Shown piece after piece: positions 23,932 through 31,679 of a stretch of 64,000 nt of DNA. Within the stretch, counting starts at the first letter, position 1. Every line of letters begins with the position of its first letter. The position numbers and the translations under genes were made by a program. Source of the DNA: Cupriavidus campinensis (GTDB lineage Bacteria; Pseudomonadota; Gammaproteobacteria; Burkholderiales; Burkholderiaceae); the NCBI RefSeq assembly GCF_905397395.1, contig NZ_CAJPVH010000014.1, forward strand, positions 43,143 through 107,142, given 5' to 3'. The notes under the pieces are model-generated. The model saw nothing but the letters and a program-made list of their open reading frames with translations. It ran no database searches and was not told the DNA's origin.

Positions 23932-25299
23932 TTAGCGCACGGATTTGAATGCCGCGCGGAGTTCCTCGGCAAACAGTTGCGGCTGCTCCCAGGCGGCGAA
24001 ATGCCCGCCCTTGGCGGTCTGGTGGTAGTACATCAGCGACGGGTAGGCCTGCTTGCTCCAGCTTTCCGGCGCGCGGTAAATCTCGTGCGGAAATACGCTG
24101 ATCGCCACCGGCACCTTGATCTCGCGCGTCTTCTGCGCGTCGGCGCTGAAGTTGTTGTTATTGTTTTCCCAATAGAAACGCGAGGAAGACGCGCCCGTAT
24201 TGGTCAGCCAGTACAGCGTGATGTCGTTCAGGATGGCGTCGCGGGACACCACGCGCTCGGGCACGCCGCCGCTGTCGCTCCATTGCGCGATTTTCTCGTA
24301 GGTCCAGGCGGCCAGGCCCAGCGGAGAATCCGAGAGCGCGTAGCCAATGGTCTGCGGCCGCGTCACCATCATCGCGCCGTAGGCGGCGTTGCGGCCGAAG
24401 AAGGTGCTCAGCGACTGGTAGGCATCGCGCTCCGGGGCGGTCAGTTCCGAAGGCGCCGGATCGCCGCTGAGAATCGACTTCATCAGCGGACCCGGCACGG
24501 TGGCGGGCATATTCAGATGGATGGCCAGCAAGCCTTTCGGCGCCTGCCGCGCGAGCGCGTCGGAAATCACCGAGCCATGGTCGCCACCCTGTGACACATA
24601 GTGCGTATAACCCAGCCGCTTCATCAGGACATCCCACGCGCGCGCGGTGCGGTCCGGCCCCCAGCCCAGTTCGGTGGGCTTGCCGGAAAAGCCATAGCCG
24701 GGAATCGACGGAATCACGACATCGAACGCGTCATCCGGCGAGCCGCCATAGGCCGTCGGGTCGGTCAGCGGGCCAATGGTCTTGGTGAACTCGAAAATCG
24801 AGCCCGGCCAGCCGTGCGTCAGGATGACCGGCAGCGCGTTGGGGTGGCGCGAGCGGACGTGGATGAAATGAATATCCACCCCGTCGATGGTCGTGACGAA
24901 TTGGGGCAGCGCATTCAGCTCTTTCTCGGCCTTGCGCCAGTCATATTGGGATCCCCAATATTTGACGAGTTCCTGCACCCGCGCGGTCTGGATGCCCTGG
25001 GATTCGTCGCTCACGGTTTCCTTGTCAGGCCAGCGCGTGGCGGCAATCCGCTTGCGCAAATCGTCGAGCTGGCGCTGGGGCACATGCACCTTGAACGGAC
25101 GAATACTCTCGTCGGTGCTCGCGCGCTGCGCGGCAGCCGCCTTCGGCGCCGGGTCGGCGGCAAATACGGGTTGCATGGCGCCGGCAAAACCAATGGCCGC
25201 GAGCATTGCCGCGCCTGAAATGGCCCGGCGGGCCAATGCGAATTGCCGAACGGATGGGGTAACGGATTGAGTGACAGATTGGGTAACGGCATGGGACAT
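23932..25299 (-). CDS. Epoxide hydrolase family protein (microsomal type, secreted)
   Basis: 455 residues. The N-terminus has a signal peptide with a twin-arginine (ARRAISGAAMLAAIGFAGAM) and an A-x-A cleavage region near PVFAADPA. An N-terminal EHN lid domain (FKVHVPQRQLDDLRKRIAATRW) identifies the microsomal epoxide hydrolase group. The alpha/beta-hydrolase core has VILTHGWPGSIFEF for the oxyanion hole and YVSQGGDHGSVISDALA with the nucleophilic Asp; two Tyr residues of the lid would activate the epoxide. The ATG at 25299 follows GGAGA. Before the signal core is a short repeat (TQSVTQSVTPSV). It is divergent from a cytochrome P450 gene, an attractive pairing because P450s can make epoxides. 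Juvenile-hormone-type hydrolases are another possible annotation. Confidence 0.87.
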   Translation of the reverse strand: MSHAVTQSVTQSVTPSVRQFALARRAISGAAMLAAIGFAGAMQPVFAADPAPKAAAAQRASTDESIRPFKVHVPQRQLDDLRKRIAATRWPDKETVSDESQGIQTARVQELVKYWGSQYDWRKAEKELNALPQFVTTIDGVDIHFIHVRSRHPNALPVILTHGWPGSIFEFTKTIGPLTDPTAYGGSPDDAFDVVIPSIPGYGFSGKPTELGWGPDRTARAWDVLMKRLGYTHYVSQGGDHGSVISDALARQAPKGLLAIHLNMPATVPGPLMKSILSGDPAPSELTAPERDAYQSLSTFFGRNAAYGAMMVTRPQTIGYALSDSPLGLAAWTYEKIAQWSDSGGVPERVVSRDAILNDITLYWLTNTGASSSRFYWENNNNNFSADAQKTREIKVPVAISVFPHEIYRAPESWSKQAYPSLMYYHQTAKGGHFAAWEQPQLFAEELRAAFKSVR

Positions 25300-25410
25300 A
25301 CAGATTCTCCTGGTTGATTCGCCCACTGCAACGAAACTTGCACGAACCCACGCAGTGTGGCGGCCAAGTAGCGGCTCAACGTGTCGCCAATGCACGGTTT
25401 TGGCTCGCCA

Positions 25411-25444
25411 TGTATCCTCACGCGGCCAGATACATTGCGATACA
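25411..25444. promoter_or_regulatory. Inverted and direct repeats TGTATC / GATACA between epoxide hydrolase and P450
   Basis: TGTATC (25411-25416) and GATACA (25429-25434) form a dyad with a 12-base spacer. A second GATACA (25439-25444) lies exactly 10 bases further, one helical turn. The cluster is in the 243-base divergent gap and could control both genes. The regulator is not in the immediate neighbourhood. Confidence 0.5.
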
Positions 25445-25542
25445 GAGTCAGATGGATGGCGAGCCGGCCGGCTGCTATAACAGACCCGAAAATCGGCACC
25501 GGTTTTCCTTCGTCCCTCCTCCTCAAGATCAAGAAAAAAGTG

Positions 25543-26763
25543 ATGAACTTCGAATCATTCGCTTCCCCCGCCTTTTTCGAGAATCCATACCCGCTGTACG
25601 ACCAGATCCGCAACGCGGGCGCCCTGCTGCCGCTCGGGCCCAACATCTTTGTTACCGGCCAGTTCACGGTGATCGATGCCCTGCTGCGCGACCGCCGCAT
25701 GGGCAAGACTTACCTCCAGAGCGTGCAGGCGCGCTACGGCGAAGCCGCCACGCAAGACCCGGTGTTCCAGGCGCTGAGCCGTACCTTCCTGATGATGAAT
25801 CCGCCGGCGCATACCCGGCTGCGCGCGCTGCTCATGCAGGCGTTCAACCGCAAGCAGGTGGAGGGGCTGCGCGAGATTGTCGAAGCCACCACGCAGGGGC
25901 TGCTCGACCGCATCGGCGACAAACTCGGCGACAACCCCGAATTCGACCTGATTGCGGATTTCGCCTTGCCGTTGCCGGTGGAGATCATCTGCCGGCTGCT
26001 GAATATCCCGGCCGCTGACGGCGTGGCACTCGGCACGGCCGCCAGCCGGCTGGCCTCCGCGCTCGACCTCGCACCGCTCAACGCCACCCAACTCGCGGCG
26101 GCGAACGAGGCGGCGCTTGAGCTGGAGGCGTATTTCCAGCGCGTGGTGGCGCAGCGGCGCGCGCATCCCGGCGAGGATCTGATCTCCAGCCTGCTCGGCG
26201 CGGAGGACAACGGCGCCACCCTGAGCGAGGCCGAGATCATCTCCAACGTGATCCTGCTGTTCGTGGCCGGCCATGAAACCACCTCGAACATGATCGGCAA
26301 CAGCATGATTGCGCTGTTCCGGGCGCCCGCCGAACTGGCGCGCCTGAAGGCGCAGTTGTCCGACACCGCAGCGGTCTCGCAAGCCGTGGCCGAATGCCTG
26401 CGCTATGACGGCGCGGTGCAGATGGTGGTGCGCACGGCGTTCGAGGAGGTCGCCGTGGCAGACGTGACCGTCCCGCGCGGCAGCATCGTCTTCATGCTGA
26501 TTGGCGCCGCCAACCGCGATCCGGCCGTGTACAGCGACCCAGACCGCCTCGACCTCTCCCGCGACGCCGTGCCCTCGCTCGCCTTCGGCGGCGGCATTCA
26601 CTACTGCCTCGGCACCCGGCTGGCCACGCTCGAACTCGAATCGGCCATTGCGGGCGTACTCACCCGCTTCCCGGCCTTGCATCCGGTTGACCTGGATCAA
26701 CTCTCCTGGCACCGCCGCAATAACCTGCGCGGCGTGGAGACGCTGAAGGTTCGCGCGCGGTAA
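25543..26763 (+). CDS. Cytochrome P450
   Basis: 406 residues, a soluble bacterial class I P450. The I-helix oxygen-binding motif FVAGHETTSNMIGNSM lies near residues 238-253, an ExxR appears in the K-helix region (AVAECLRYDG), and the haem-binding loop FGGGIHYCLGTRLATLE contains the axial ligand Cys355. The ATG at 25543 (NFESFASPAFFENPYPLYDQI follows) is typical; a frame extending further upstream is not needed. No ferredoxin or ferredoxin reductase gene is close by, so electrons must come from elsewhere. It is divergent from an epoxide hydrolase and shares its control region. The substrate is not predictable; a lipid or terpenoid is possible. Confidence 0.93.
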   Translation: MNFESFASPAFFENPYPLYDQIRNAGALLPLGPNIFVTGQFTVIDALLRDRRMGKTYLQSVQARYGEAATQDPVFQALSRTFLMMNPPAHTRLRALLMQAFNRKQVEGLREIVEATTQGLLDRIGDKLGDNPEFDLIADFALPLPVEIICRLLNIPAADGVALGTAASRLASALDLAPLNATQLAAANEAALELEAYFQRVVAQRRAHPGEDLISSLLGAEDNGATLSEAEIISNVILLFVAGHETTSNMIGNSMIALFRAPAELARLKAQLSDTAAVSQAVAECLRYDGAVQMVVRTAFEEVAVADVTVPRGSIVFMLIGAANRDPAVYSDPDRLDLSRDAVPSLAFGGGIHYCLGTRLATLELESAIAGVLTRFPALHPVDLDQLSWHRRNNLRGVETLKVRAR

Positions 26764-26776
26764 GCGAGGGGGCGGT

Positions 26777-26792
26777 CCCACAGGGCTGTGGG
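26777..26792 (+). other. Hairpin between P450 and selD
   Basis: CCCACAGGGCTGTGGG is an almost perfect palindrome 13 bases after the P450 stop. It may help end P450 transcription, but there is no T-run, so terminator status is uncertain. Confidence 0.3.
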
Positions 26793-26832
26793 GTATCCTT
26801 GCGTGTTCCTTGCGCACCTATCCCCAGCCATC

Positions 26833-27894
26833 ATGACCACGCCAAATACTCCCCCCGACATCCGCCTGACCAGCTTTTCCCACGGGGGCGGATGCGGCTG
26901 CAAGATCGCGCCGGGGGTGCTGTCCGAGATCCTGCGCAGCAGTGGCGGGCTGCCGATGCCGCCGGAGTTGCTGGTCGGCATCGAGACCGCCGATGACGCG
27001 GCGGTCTACCAGCTGAACGACGATCAGGCGCTGATCGCGACCACGGATTTCTTCATGCCGATTGTCGACGACCCGTTCGACTTCGGCCGCATTGCCGCCA
27101 CCAATGCCATCAGCGACGTCTACGCCATGGGCGGACGGCCGATCATGGCGCTGGCGCTGGTGGCGATGCCGGTCAACCAGCTGCCGGTGGAGGTGATCGG
27201 CCAGGTGATGGCAGGCGGTCAGGCGGTGTGCCGCGCGGCTGGTATCCCGATTGCGGGCGGGCACACCATCGACTCGGTCGAGCCGATCTACGGGCTGGTG
27301 GTGATGGGCCTCGCGCATCCGTCGAAGATCCGCCGCAACCGCGACGCCCGCGCCGGCGACGTGCTCGTGCTCGGCAAGCCGCTCGGCGTGGGCGTGCTGT
27401 CCGCCGCGCTGAAGAAAGGCCAGCTTGCCGATGACGGCTACGCGCGGCTGATCGACACCACCACGCGCCTGAACACCCCCGGCATGGCCCTCGCGGCGCT
27501 GGACGGCGTGCATGCGCTGACCGATGTGACCGGCTTCGGCATCGCCGGCCACACGCTGGAGCTGGCGCGCGGCGCCGGCCTGCGCGCGGTGCTGGACTGG
27601 TCCGCCCTGCCCCTGCTGCCCGGCGTGGCCGCGCTGGCCGGGCAGGGCCATGTCACCGGGGCGTCGCGCCGGAACTGGGAGGGCTATGGCGGCGAGGTGC
27701 AGATCGATGCCGGCCTGCCCGCCATCGCCCAGGCGCTGCTGACCGACCCGCAGACCAGCGGCGGCCTGCTGGTCAGTTGCGCGCCACAGGCGGTCGATGC
27801 CGTCCTGCGCATCTTCCGGGAACAGGGTTTCGGCGAGGCCGCTGTGGTCGGCCGCATGGAAGCCGGCGCGCCCGGCCTGGCGGTGCGCGCATGA
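26833..27894 (+). CDS. selD: Selenide, water dikinase (selenophosphate synthase)
   Basis: 353 residues. It makes selenophosphate from selenide and ATP, the selenium donor for tRNA and protein modification. The N-terminal catalytic loop SHGGGCGCKIAPGVL has Cys21 at the position that is Cys or Sec in the family, and Lys24. The metal-binding and ATP-binding parts follow (TTDFFMPIVDDPFDFGRIAA, NAISDVYAMGGRPIMALALV, GGHTIDSVEPIYG). The last Asp-rich region is LTDVTGFGIAGH. The gene overlaps mnmH by the four bases ATGA, so the two are translationally coupled. No selA or selB was seen in the window, so in this region selenium is directed to tRNA. Confidence 0.96.
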   Translation: MTTPNTPPDIRLTSFSHGGGCGCKIAPGVLSEILRSSGGLPMPPELLVGIETADDAAVYQLNDDQALIATTDFFMPIVDDPFDFGRIAATNAISDVYAMGGRPIMALALVAMPVNQLPVEVIGQVMAGGQAVCRAAGIPIAGGHTIDSVEPIYGLVVMGLAHPSKIRRNRDARAGDVLVLGKPLGVGVLSAALKKGQLADDGYARLIDTTTRLNTPGMALAALDGVHALTDVTGFGIAGHTLELARGAGLRAVLDWSALPLLPGVAALAGQGHVTGASRRNWEGYGGEVQIDAGLPAIAQALLTDPQTSGGLLVSCAPQAVDAVLRIFREQGFGEAAVVGRMEAGAPGLAVRA

Positions 27895-28973
27895 AGCCAG
27901 TCGTCCGCGTGGAGGATCGGCACGCCTTCGATACGCTGATCGATGCCCGTTCGCCCGCCGAGTTCGCCATCGATCACATTCCCGGGGCCGTGAACTGCCC
28001 GGTGCTGGACAACGAGGAGCGCCGCATCGTCGGCACGCTCTACAAGCAGGCTGGCGCCTTCGAGGCGCGGCGGGTGGGTGGCGCGATGGTGGCGGCCAAC
28101 CTTGCCCGCCATCTGCGCGAATCCTTCGCAGACCGCCCGGCGGGCTGGAAGCCGCTGGTCTATTGCTGGCGCGGCGGGCTGCGCAGCGGGTCGATGACGA
28201 CCTGGCTGCGCATGGTCGGCTGGGACGCCCAGCAACTGGCCGGCGGCTACAAGTCCTGGCGCCGGCATGTGATCGACACCCTGGCCGTGCAGGCCCCGCT
28301 GCTGCCGCTGGTAGTGGTGTGCGGCGCCACGGGCAGCGCCAAGACACGGCTGCTGCACGCGCTGGCCGCGCAGGGCGAGCAAACCCTGGATCTGGAGGGG
28401 CTGGCGCGGCACAAGGGATCGCTGCTCGGCGCCGTGCCGGATCACCCCCAGCCCTCGCAGACCGCCTTCGAAACCGCCCTCGCGGCGGGGGTCGAAGGGC
28501 TGGATTTTTCGCGCCCTCTATATATAGAGGGCGAAGGCCCGCGGATCGGCCAGCTGAACCTGCCGGTGCCGCTGGTCGCCCGCATGCGCGCCGCGCCCTG
28601 CGTGGAGATCCAGGCGGCGCTGCCAGCGCGGCTGGACTTCCTGCTGCGGGACTACGCCTACCTCGGCGAGCGGCCGCAGTGGCTGGCGGACCAGCTCGCG
28701 CACCTCAAGCCGCTGCACGGCAAGGACACCATCACCGCGTGGCAGGCCATGGCCCATGCCGGCAACCTGCCCCAACTCTTCGCCGAACTGGCGACGCGGC
28801 ACTACGACCCCGCCTACGCGCGCTCCCAGCGCAAGCACTTCTACGCCTGGGACCAGCGCTCCGTGATCCCGGCGGACGACCTGTCCCCCGAAGGGATTAC
28901 AGCCCTGGCACGGGAGATCGCGGCGACGGAAGGGGGAACAGAAGCGGCAAAGCGAGCAAAACAGGGCGGATAA
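27891..28973 (+). CDS. mnmH: tRNA 2-selenouridine synthase
   Basis: 360 residues. It converts 2-thiouridine at the wobble position of certain tRNAs (Lys, Glu, Gln) to 2-selenouridine through a geranylated intermediate, using selenophosphate from SelD. The N-terminal rhodanese domain has DARSPAEFAIDHIPGAVNC and the catalytic Cys92 in VYCWRGGLRSGSM. The P-loop domain has GATGSAKT at residues 145-152, with Ala where many P-loops have Gly. It overlaps selD by four bases. Within the gene is a perfect 22-bp palindrome with an AT-rich centre, using CTA and ATA codons that are rare in this DNA. Start by coupling to the selD stop is convincing. Confidence 0.95.
   Translation: MKPVVRVEDRHAFDTLIDARSPAEFAIDHIPGAVNCPVLDNEERRIVGTLYKQAGAFEARRVGGAMVAANLARHLRESFADRPAGWKPLVYCWRGGLRSGSMTTWLRMVGWDAQQLAGGYKSWRRHVIDTLAVQAPLLPLVVVCGATGSAKTRLLHALAAQGEQTLDLEGLARHKGSLLGAVPDHPQPSQTAFETALAAGVEGLDFSRPLYIEGEGPRIGQLNLPVPLVARMRAAPCVEIQAALPARLDFLLRDYAYLGERPQWLADQLAHLKPLHGKDTITAWQAMAHAGNLPQLFAELATRHYDPAYARSQRKHFYAWDQRSVIPADDLSPEGITALAREIAATEGGTEAAKRAKQGG
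28512..28533. repeat. Perfect 22-bp palindrome inside mnmH
   Basis: The left arm CGCCCTCTATA is followed at once by its exact inverted copy TATAGAGGGCG. The centre is an eight-base AT alternation. In frame it encodes R-P-L-Y-I-E-G, using CTA, TAT and ATA codons in a gene otherwise dominated by G/C-ending codons. Confidence 0.9.
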
Positions 28974-29093
28974 GCCACCGCCAGCAAGCCGGGCGAACTT
29001 CCTTCACAATAGCGCCCTGACGCCACACCGGAGCACGCTGGCAGCCCCGATGCAGGACACAGATCCCGCCCGCCAGTGCGTGGTGATCCATAA

Positions 29094-30353
29094 ATGCTTG
29101 CGATCTCTCTCCTTATGTCCGCGCCCTCCGGAAACTTCGACACCCTACCCGACCTCTCCTCAGACTCCTCCACCCCCCGCAACCGCTCGGCCGACCGCCG
29201 CGCGCTGCTGGCATTGGGCGTGGGCAGCTTCGGCATCGGCACCGGCGAATTCGTCATCATGGGCCTGCTGCCCGACGCCGCCCGCGACCTGGCCATCTCG
29301 ATTCCCGAAGCCGGCCACCTGATCAGCGCCTACGCGCTGGGCGTGGTGGTCGGCGCGCCGCTGCTGGCCGTGCTCGGCGCGCGCTGGCCGCGCCGCAACC
29401 TGCTGATCGCGCTGATGGCGTTCTTCGCCGCCGGCAACTTCGCCAGCGCGCTGGCGCCGTCCTATGCGTCGATGATCGTCGCGCGGCTGGTGACCGGTTT
29501 CCCGCATGGCACCTACTTCGGCGTGGCCGCGCTGGTGGCCGCCGGGCTGGTCCCGCGCGAGAAACGGGCCCAGGCCGTGGGGTTGGTGATGCTGGGGCTG
29601 ACCATCGCCACGCTGGTCGGGGTGCCGATTGCCGCCGCCATCGGTACATGGCTCGGCTGGCGCGCGGCCTTTGTGATCGTGGGCGCCATTGGCGTGCTGA
29701 CGGTGTTGCTGGTGCTGGCCTGGGTGCCCTTCGTGCCGGCGGACCGCCACGCCAGCCCGTTGCGGGAGCTGGGCGCGCTGGCGCGCAAGCAGGTCTGGCT
29801 GACGCTCGGCATCGGCGCCATTGGCTTCGGCGGCCTGTTCGCCGTGTTCAGCTATATCAAGCCGACCATGCTCGAAGTGGCCCATCTGCCGGCCAGCGGC
29901 ATCCCGGTGGTGCTGGCGCTGTTCGGCGTGGGCATGGTGGCGGGCAACCTCGCCGGTGCCAAGCTGGCGGACAAGGCGCTGATGCCGACCATCGGCGGCG
30001 TGCTGGTCTGGTCCGCGCTGGTGCTGGCGGCCTTTGTCTTCACCGCGCCACATCCGTGGCTCGCCTCGCTCAACGTGCTGCTGATCGGCACGGGCGTCGC
30101 GCTGGGGCCAGCCTTGCAGATCCGGCTGATGGATGTGGCGGGGGATGCACAAACCCTGGCCGCCGCGCTCAACCACTCCGCCTTCAACCTGGCCAACGCG
30201 CTGGGCGCCTGGCTCGGGGGCGTGACAATTGCCGCCGGGCTTGGCTGGACTTCCACCGGCTGGGTGGGCCTGCTGCTGGCGCTGGGCGGGCTGCTGGTCT
30301 TCGGGTGGTCGCTGCGCAGCGCGCCGCGCCGCGAGGTTACGGCCGCTGCATAG
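29094..30353 (+). CDS. MFS transporter, DHA1 (AraJ/NepI-like) family
   Basis: 419 residues with 12 membrane helices. Typical motifs: LGVGSFGIGTGEFVIMGLLPD in helix 1, ARWPRRNLLIALM in the loop 2-3 signature, ARLVTGFPHGTYFGVAAL in helix 4, and NHSAFNLANALGAWLGG near helix 11. Such proteins export sugars, nucleosides or drugs. An ATG at 29115 is an alternative start; neither has a clear ribosome-binding site. The frameshifted transporter at 11551 is a relative. It follows mnmH by 120 bases with nothing notable in between, and its 3' end overlaps the convergent peptidase gene by 17 bases. The substrate is unknown. Confidence 0.87.
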   Translation: MLAISLLMSAPSGNFDTLPDLSSDSSTPRNRSADRRALLALGVGSFGIGTGEFVIMGLLPDAARDLAISIPEAGHLISAYALGVVVGAPLLAVLGARWPRRNLLIALMAFFAAGNFASALAPSYASMIVARLVTGFPHGTYFGVAALVAAGLVPREKRAQAVGLVMLGLTIATLVGVPIAAAIGTWLGWRAAFVIVGAIGVLTVLLVLAWVPFVPADRHASPLRELGALARKQVWLTLGIGAIGFGGLFAVFSYIKPTMLEVAHLPASGIPVVLALFGVGMVAGNLAGAKLADKALMPTIGGVLVWSALVLAAFVFTAPHPWLASLNVLLIGTGVALGPALQIRLMDVAGDAQTLAAALNHSAFNLANALGAWLGGVTIAAGLGWTSTGWVGLLLALGGLLVFGWSLRSAPRREVTAAA

Positions 30354-31404
30354 CGGCGTCTTCCACCACGCGGTGGACGAACTCCAGCTTGGCCACCACC
30401 TGCGGGGACAGCGTGAACGGGTAGCTGTCCGGCACGCCCAGGCTCCGGTTCAGGCTGTTCAGCGCGTAGGTGAGCGGGAACCAGCGGTTCATCAGGCTGC
30501 GGAAGGACGAATCCTCCACCGGCGTCTGATCGGTCAGCGTCGGCTCCTGCGCCCCCTCGGGCCGCAGCACCAGCCCGCAGGACACGGCGGTATCAAGCGT
30601 ATCGACGATATGGAGGTAGTGGGCCCAGGTTTCCGCCCAGTCCTCCCACGGGTGCATGGTGGCGTAGGCGCTGATGAACGCGTCCTGCCAGTCTGGCGGC
30701 AGGTTGCCCTCGTAGTACTGCTGCAGGGCGGTGTTGTAGTCCACCCGCTCGTCGCCAAAGCGCGCGCGGAACGGCTCAAGCCAGCGCGTGCCGAGCACCA
30801 GCCGCGTGAAGTAGTAGTGCCCCACCTCGTGCCGGAAGTGGCCCAGCAGCGTGCGGTAGGGCTCGTGCATGGCAGTGCGGGTCAGCTCGCGGTGGGCGTC
30901 GTCGGCCTCGGCGATGTTGATCGTGATGCGCCCGTTGTCGTGGCCGGTGAGCACCCTGCTGTGATCGTCGGCGTCCTGGAGGAAGTCGAACTGCAGGCCG
31001 CCGTCAGGGTCATCGTCGCGCGAGTCGATCGGCAGGTTCAGGGCCAGCAGGGTATAGAGCAGGCGCCGCTTGGCCACCTCCAGCCGGTACCAGTAGAGCC
31101 GGTTGTCCGGGACGTCCAGGTTGGGGATGGTATCGGTCAGCACGCAGGACTGGCACAGCGTGTCCTCGCCGTCCGCCGGTACCATCCAGTTGCAGACCGC
31201 CTCCACGCGATAGTTATGGCAGCGCCGGTACAGCGTGCCGGCGGTGTCGGGCTGCAGGCTGCGCCAGCCGGCGTCGTCATCGCCTTCGAACGCGGCGATC
31301 TGGGAAATATCCGGCAGGAAGCCGAGCGTGGCGTTGCAGCGCTCGCAGGTAACGTTTTCAAAAAAGACGAGGTTGCCGCAGCGATTGCAGTGGAATGTCT
31401 TCAT
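30337..31404 (-). CDS. Putative zinc-binding metallopeptidase (Peptidase_Mx family) with N-terminal zinc ribbon
   Basis: 355 residues. The N-terminus is a zinc ribbon, CNRC at 6-9 and CERC about 13 residues later (MKTFHCNRCGNLVFFEN), with a second Cys pair downstream (CHNYRVEAVCN and LCQSC). The catalytic motif HEVGH is at residues 192-196 with Glu193, preceded by LLGHFR and followed by YYFTRLV; a further acidic ligand region is HPWEDWAETWAHYLHIVDTLD. This matches the uncharacterised family once called DUF2248, often found with transglutaminase-like and alpha-E proteins; none is adjacent here. It is cytoplasmic, with no signal peptide. Substrates are unknown. Confidence 0.82.
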   Translation of the reverse strand: MKTFHCNRCGNLVFFENVTCERCNATLGFLPDISQIAAFEGDDDAGWRSLQPDTAGTLYRRCHNYRVEAVCNWMVPADGEDTLCQSCVLTDTIPNLDVPDNRLYWYRLEVAKRRLLYTLLALNLPIDSRDDDPDGGLQFDFLQDADDHSRVLTGHDNGRITINIAEADDAHRELTRTAMHEPYRTLLGHFRHEVGHYYFTRLVLGTRWLEPFRARFGDERVDYNTALQQYYEGNLPPDWQDAFISAYATMHPWEDWAETWAHYLHIVDTLDTAVSCGLVLRPEGAQEPTLTDQTPVEDSSFRSLMNRWFPLTYALNSLNRSLGVPDSYPFTLSPQVVAKLEFVHRVVEDAAMQRP

Positions 31405-31522
31405 GGTCAGAGGGTGTTGGCCAGTCCGGACCGGCCTCGGGTCAGCATATCGCAAGAGCCATGCCGGAGCGGCATGATCGACGCAAGATGACCGAAAAAG
31501 CCGTGTGATCCATCCGCTTGCG

Positions 31523-31528
31523 TATAAT
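31523..31528 (+). promoter_or_regulatory. Putative -10 element for the MscS-family gene
   Basis: A perfect TATAAT 152 bases before the ATG at 31680, in the 275-base divergent gap with the peptidase gene. No good -35 lies at the right distance. It would leave a leader of about 145 bases, in which I see no obvious structured element. Confidence 0.4.
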
Positions 31529-31679
31529 CCGGGCTTCCGTGGCCAACGCGCCGCGGACTGGCCCCGGGCCATTCCATACCGGTCGGCGCGCCGCGCCGCC
31601 ACCTTCGCGGAAGTGAATCGGCCCCCAGCGGCCGTCACTTCTTGTTGTTCCCCTTGTTGCTCCCCTTCGTGCCCCCGAC

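Noticed and set aside
25200..25299. Tat export signal for the epoxide hydrolase
   Set aside because: A twin-arginine is present (ARRAISGAA), but the residues after it do not fit the S/T-R-R-x-F-L-K consensus well, so I only call an export signal.
26833..27894. Selenocysteine codon in selD or nearby genes
   Set aside because: The catalytic position in selD is Cys (TGC), and no in-frame TGA within a conserved context was seen. selA and selB are absent from the window.
30998..31060. Mobile element or integration site near the selD-mnmH / peptidase junction
   Set aside because: No transposase, integrase or tRNA end was seen. The overlapping 3' ends of neighbouring genes are ordinary convergent packing.
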